A stretch of 16,350 bases of DNA from Bordetella parapertussis (lineage in GTDB: Bacteria; Pseudomonadota; Gammaproteobacteria; Burkholderiales; Burkholderiaceae_B). The notes under the pieces are model-generated. The model was not told the DNA's origin, made no database searches, and saw nothing but the letters and a program-made list of their open reading frames with translations. The stretch lies in NCBI GenBank assembly GCA_945883615.1, contig CAMCYB010000039.1, positions 1-16,350 on the forward strand, read 5' to 3'. Below are positions 16,108 to 16,350 of this stretch, one piece after another. How positions within the stretch are numbered: position 1 is the stretch's first letter; every line of letters starts with the position of its first letter. A program made the position numbers and the translations under genes.

Positions 16108-16158
16108 ACGAGCACTTTTAAAAGTTGAATACAAAAGTAATGAAGTACTTAACCTGTT

Positions 16159-16167
16159 ATTTTATCA
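16159..16167 (-). promoter_or_regulatory. candidate extended -10 promoter of thrS
   Basis: TGATAAAAT on the minus strand fits an extended -10 (TGn then a TATAAT-like hexamer). It would start transcription near 16152, about 45 bases before the thrS ATG. No good -35 is visible. It lies about 45 bp inside the edge of the flanking IS, so it would have survived the insertion. Confidence 0.35.
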
Positions 16168-16211
16168 CCCTAACGAGCGCCTTCTGCCTAAGGCAATGCG
16201 CTACCCCCCTC

Positions 16212-16350
16212 TGTCACAATAGTTGTCCGGTCTTTTAATTTCTTTTCTTAATCTTTTGGGGCGGTTGGAGTGAAGTTGCTATGCCAACCTACAGCACTGA
16301 ATTTAAAGACAACATCGTTCGTAAAATGATGCCCCCTAATAGCCAAAGCG
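16212..16350 (+). mobile_element. left end of a second IS3-family insertion sequence (truncated by window end)
   Basis: TGTCACAATAGTTGTCCGG at 16212-16230 begins with the TG typical of IS3-family ends and is followed about 70 bp later by an OrfA-type transposase start. The sequence does not match the terminal repeat at 124-146, so it is a different element. The boundary is inferred because the right end is not in the window. Confidence 0.5.
16281..16350 (+). CDS. IS3-family transposase OrfA, N-terminal fragment (partial at window edge)
   Basis: ATG at 16281 with GGAG 10 bases upstream opens a frame reading MPTYSTEFKDNIVRKMMPPN, still open at the window end. The pattern Tyr-Ser-x-Glu-Phe-Lys followed by Ile-Val-Arg-Lys-Met-Met-Pro-Pro is characteristic of the helix-turn-helix OrfA of IS3-family elements. 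It diverges from thrS. Confidence 0.75.
   Translation, partial: MPTYSTEFKDNIVRKMMPPNSQS

Noticed and set aside
16108..16134. thrS starting at TTG 16134
   Set aside because: The nine extra residues do not resemble ThrRS, and the family begins at the ATG at 16107.

Overview
The window looks like chromosomal DNA from a low-to-moderate GC betaproteobacterium, most likely Burkholderiales. The evidence is the order thrS-infC, rpmI-rplT-pheS-pheT-ihfA-merR-tRNA-Pro together with gshB-EIIA(Man)-ptsH-ptsI and comM-ubiK-glnK-amtB, which I know as two separate conserved neighbourhoods in that group. No species can be named from sequence alone.

Layout from left to right. Positions 1-146 are the right end of an IS3-family insertion sequence. 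Positions 147-615 hold no convincing gene, only short repeats and a possible membrane-peptide relic. A tRNA-Pro(GGG) on the minus strand (616-692) is followed by the minus-strand translation cluster: a MerR-type regulator, ihfA, pheT, pheS, rplT and rpmI, with an attenuator-like terminator between rplT and pheS. Upstream of rpmI come comM and ubiK (both minus). The plus-strand nitrogen pair glnK-amtB follows, driven by a near-perfect sigma-54 promoter with two candidate NtrC sites and closed by a strong terminator. Next is a small minus-strand toxin-antitoxin relic: an intact ParD-like antitoxin and a ParE-like toxin cut to 58 codons. Then, reading on the minus strand, comes the run thrS-infC-gshB-EIIA-ptsH-ptsI. 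A second, different IS3-family element begins at about 16212, only about 105 bp upstream of thrS.

The main structural point is that the usual thrS-infC-rpmI-rplT-pheS-pheT-ihfA string is split between infC and rpmI. The inserted segment carries gshB-PTS, the parDE relic, amtB-glnK, ubiK and comM. The infC stop overlaps the gshB start (TAATG), so glutathione synthetase and the PTS phosphotransfer proteins now sit in the threonyl-tRNA synthetase/IF3 transcription unit. rpmI-rplT-pheST no longer follows infC and must use another promoter. The truncated toxin lies at the other seam (ptsI/amtB).

Functionally the window combines translation (ThrRS, IF3, L35, L20, PheRS), DNA architecture (IHF alpha), natural transformation (ComM), ubiquinone assembly (UbiK), ammonium sensing and uptake (GlnK/AmtB), glutathione synthesis (GshB) and a regulatory-type PTS chain (EI-HPr-EIIA). 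I see no CRISPR array, defence island or clearly novel multi-gene system. The interest lies in the rearrangement, the broken toxin and several cis-regulatory structures.
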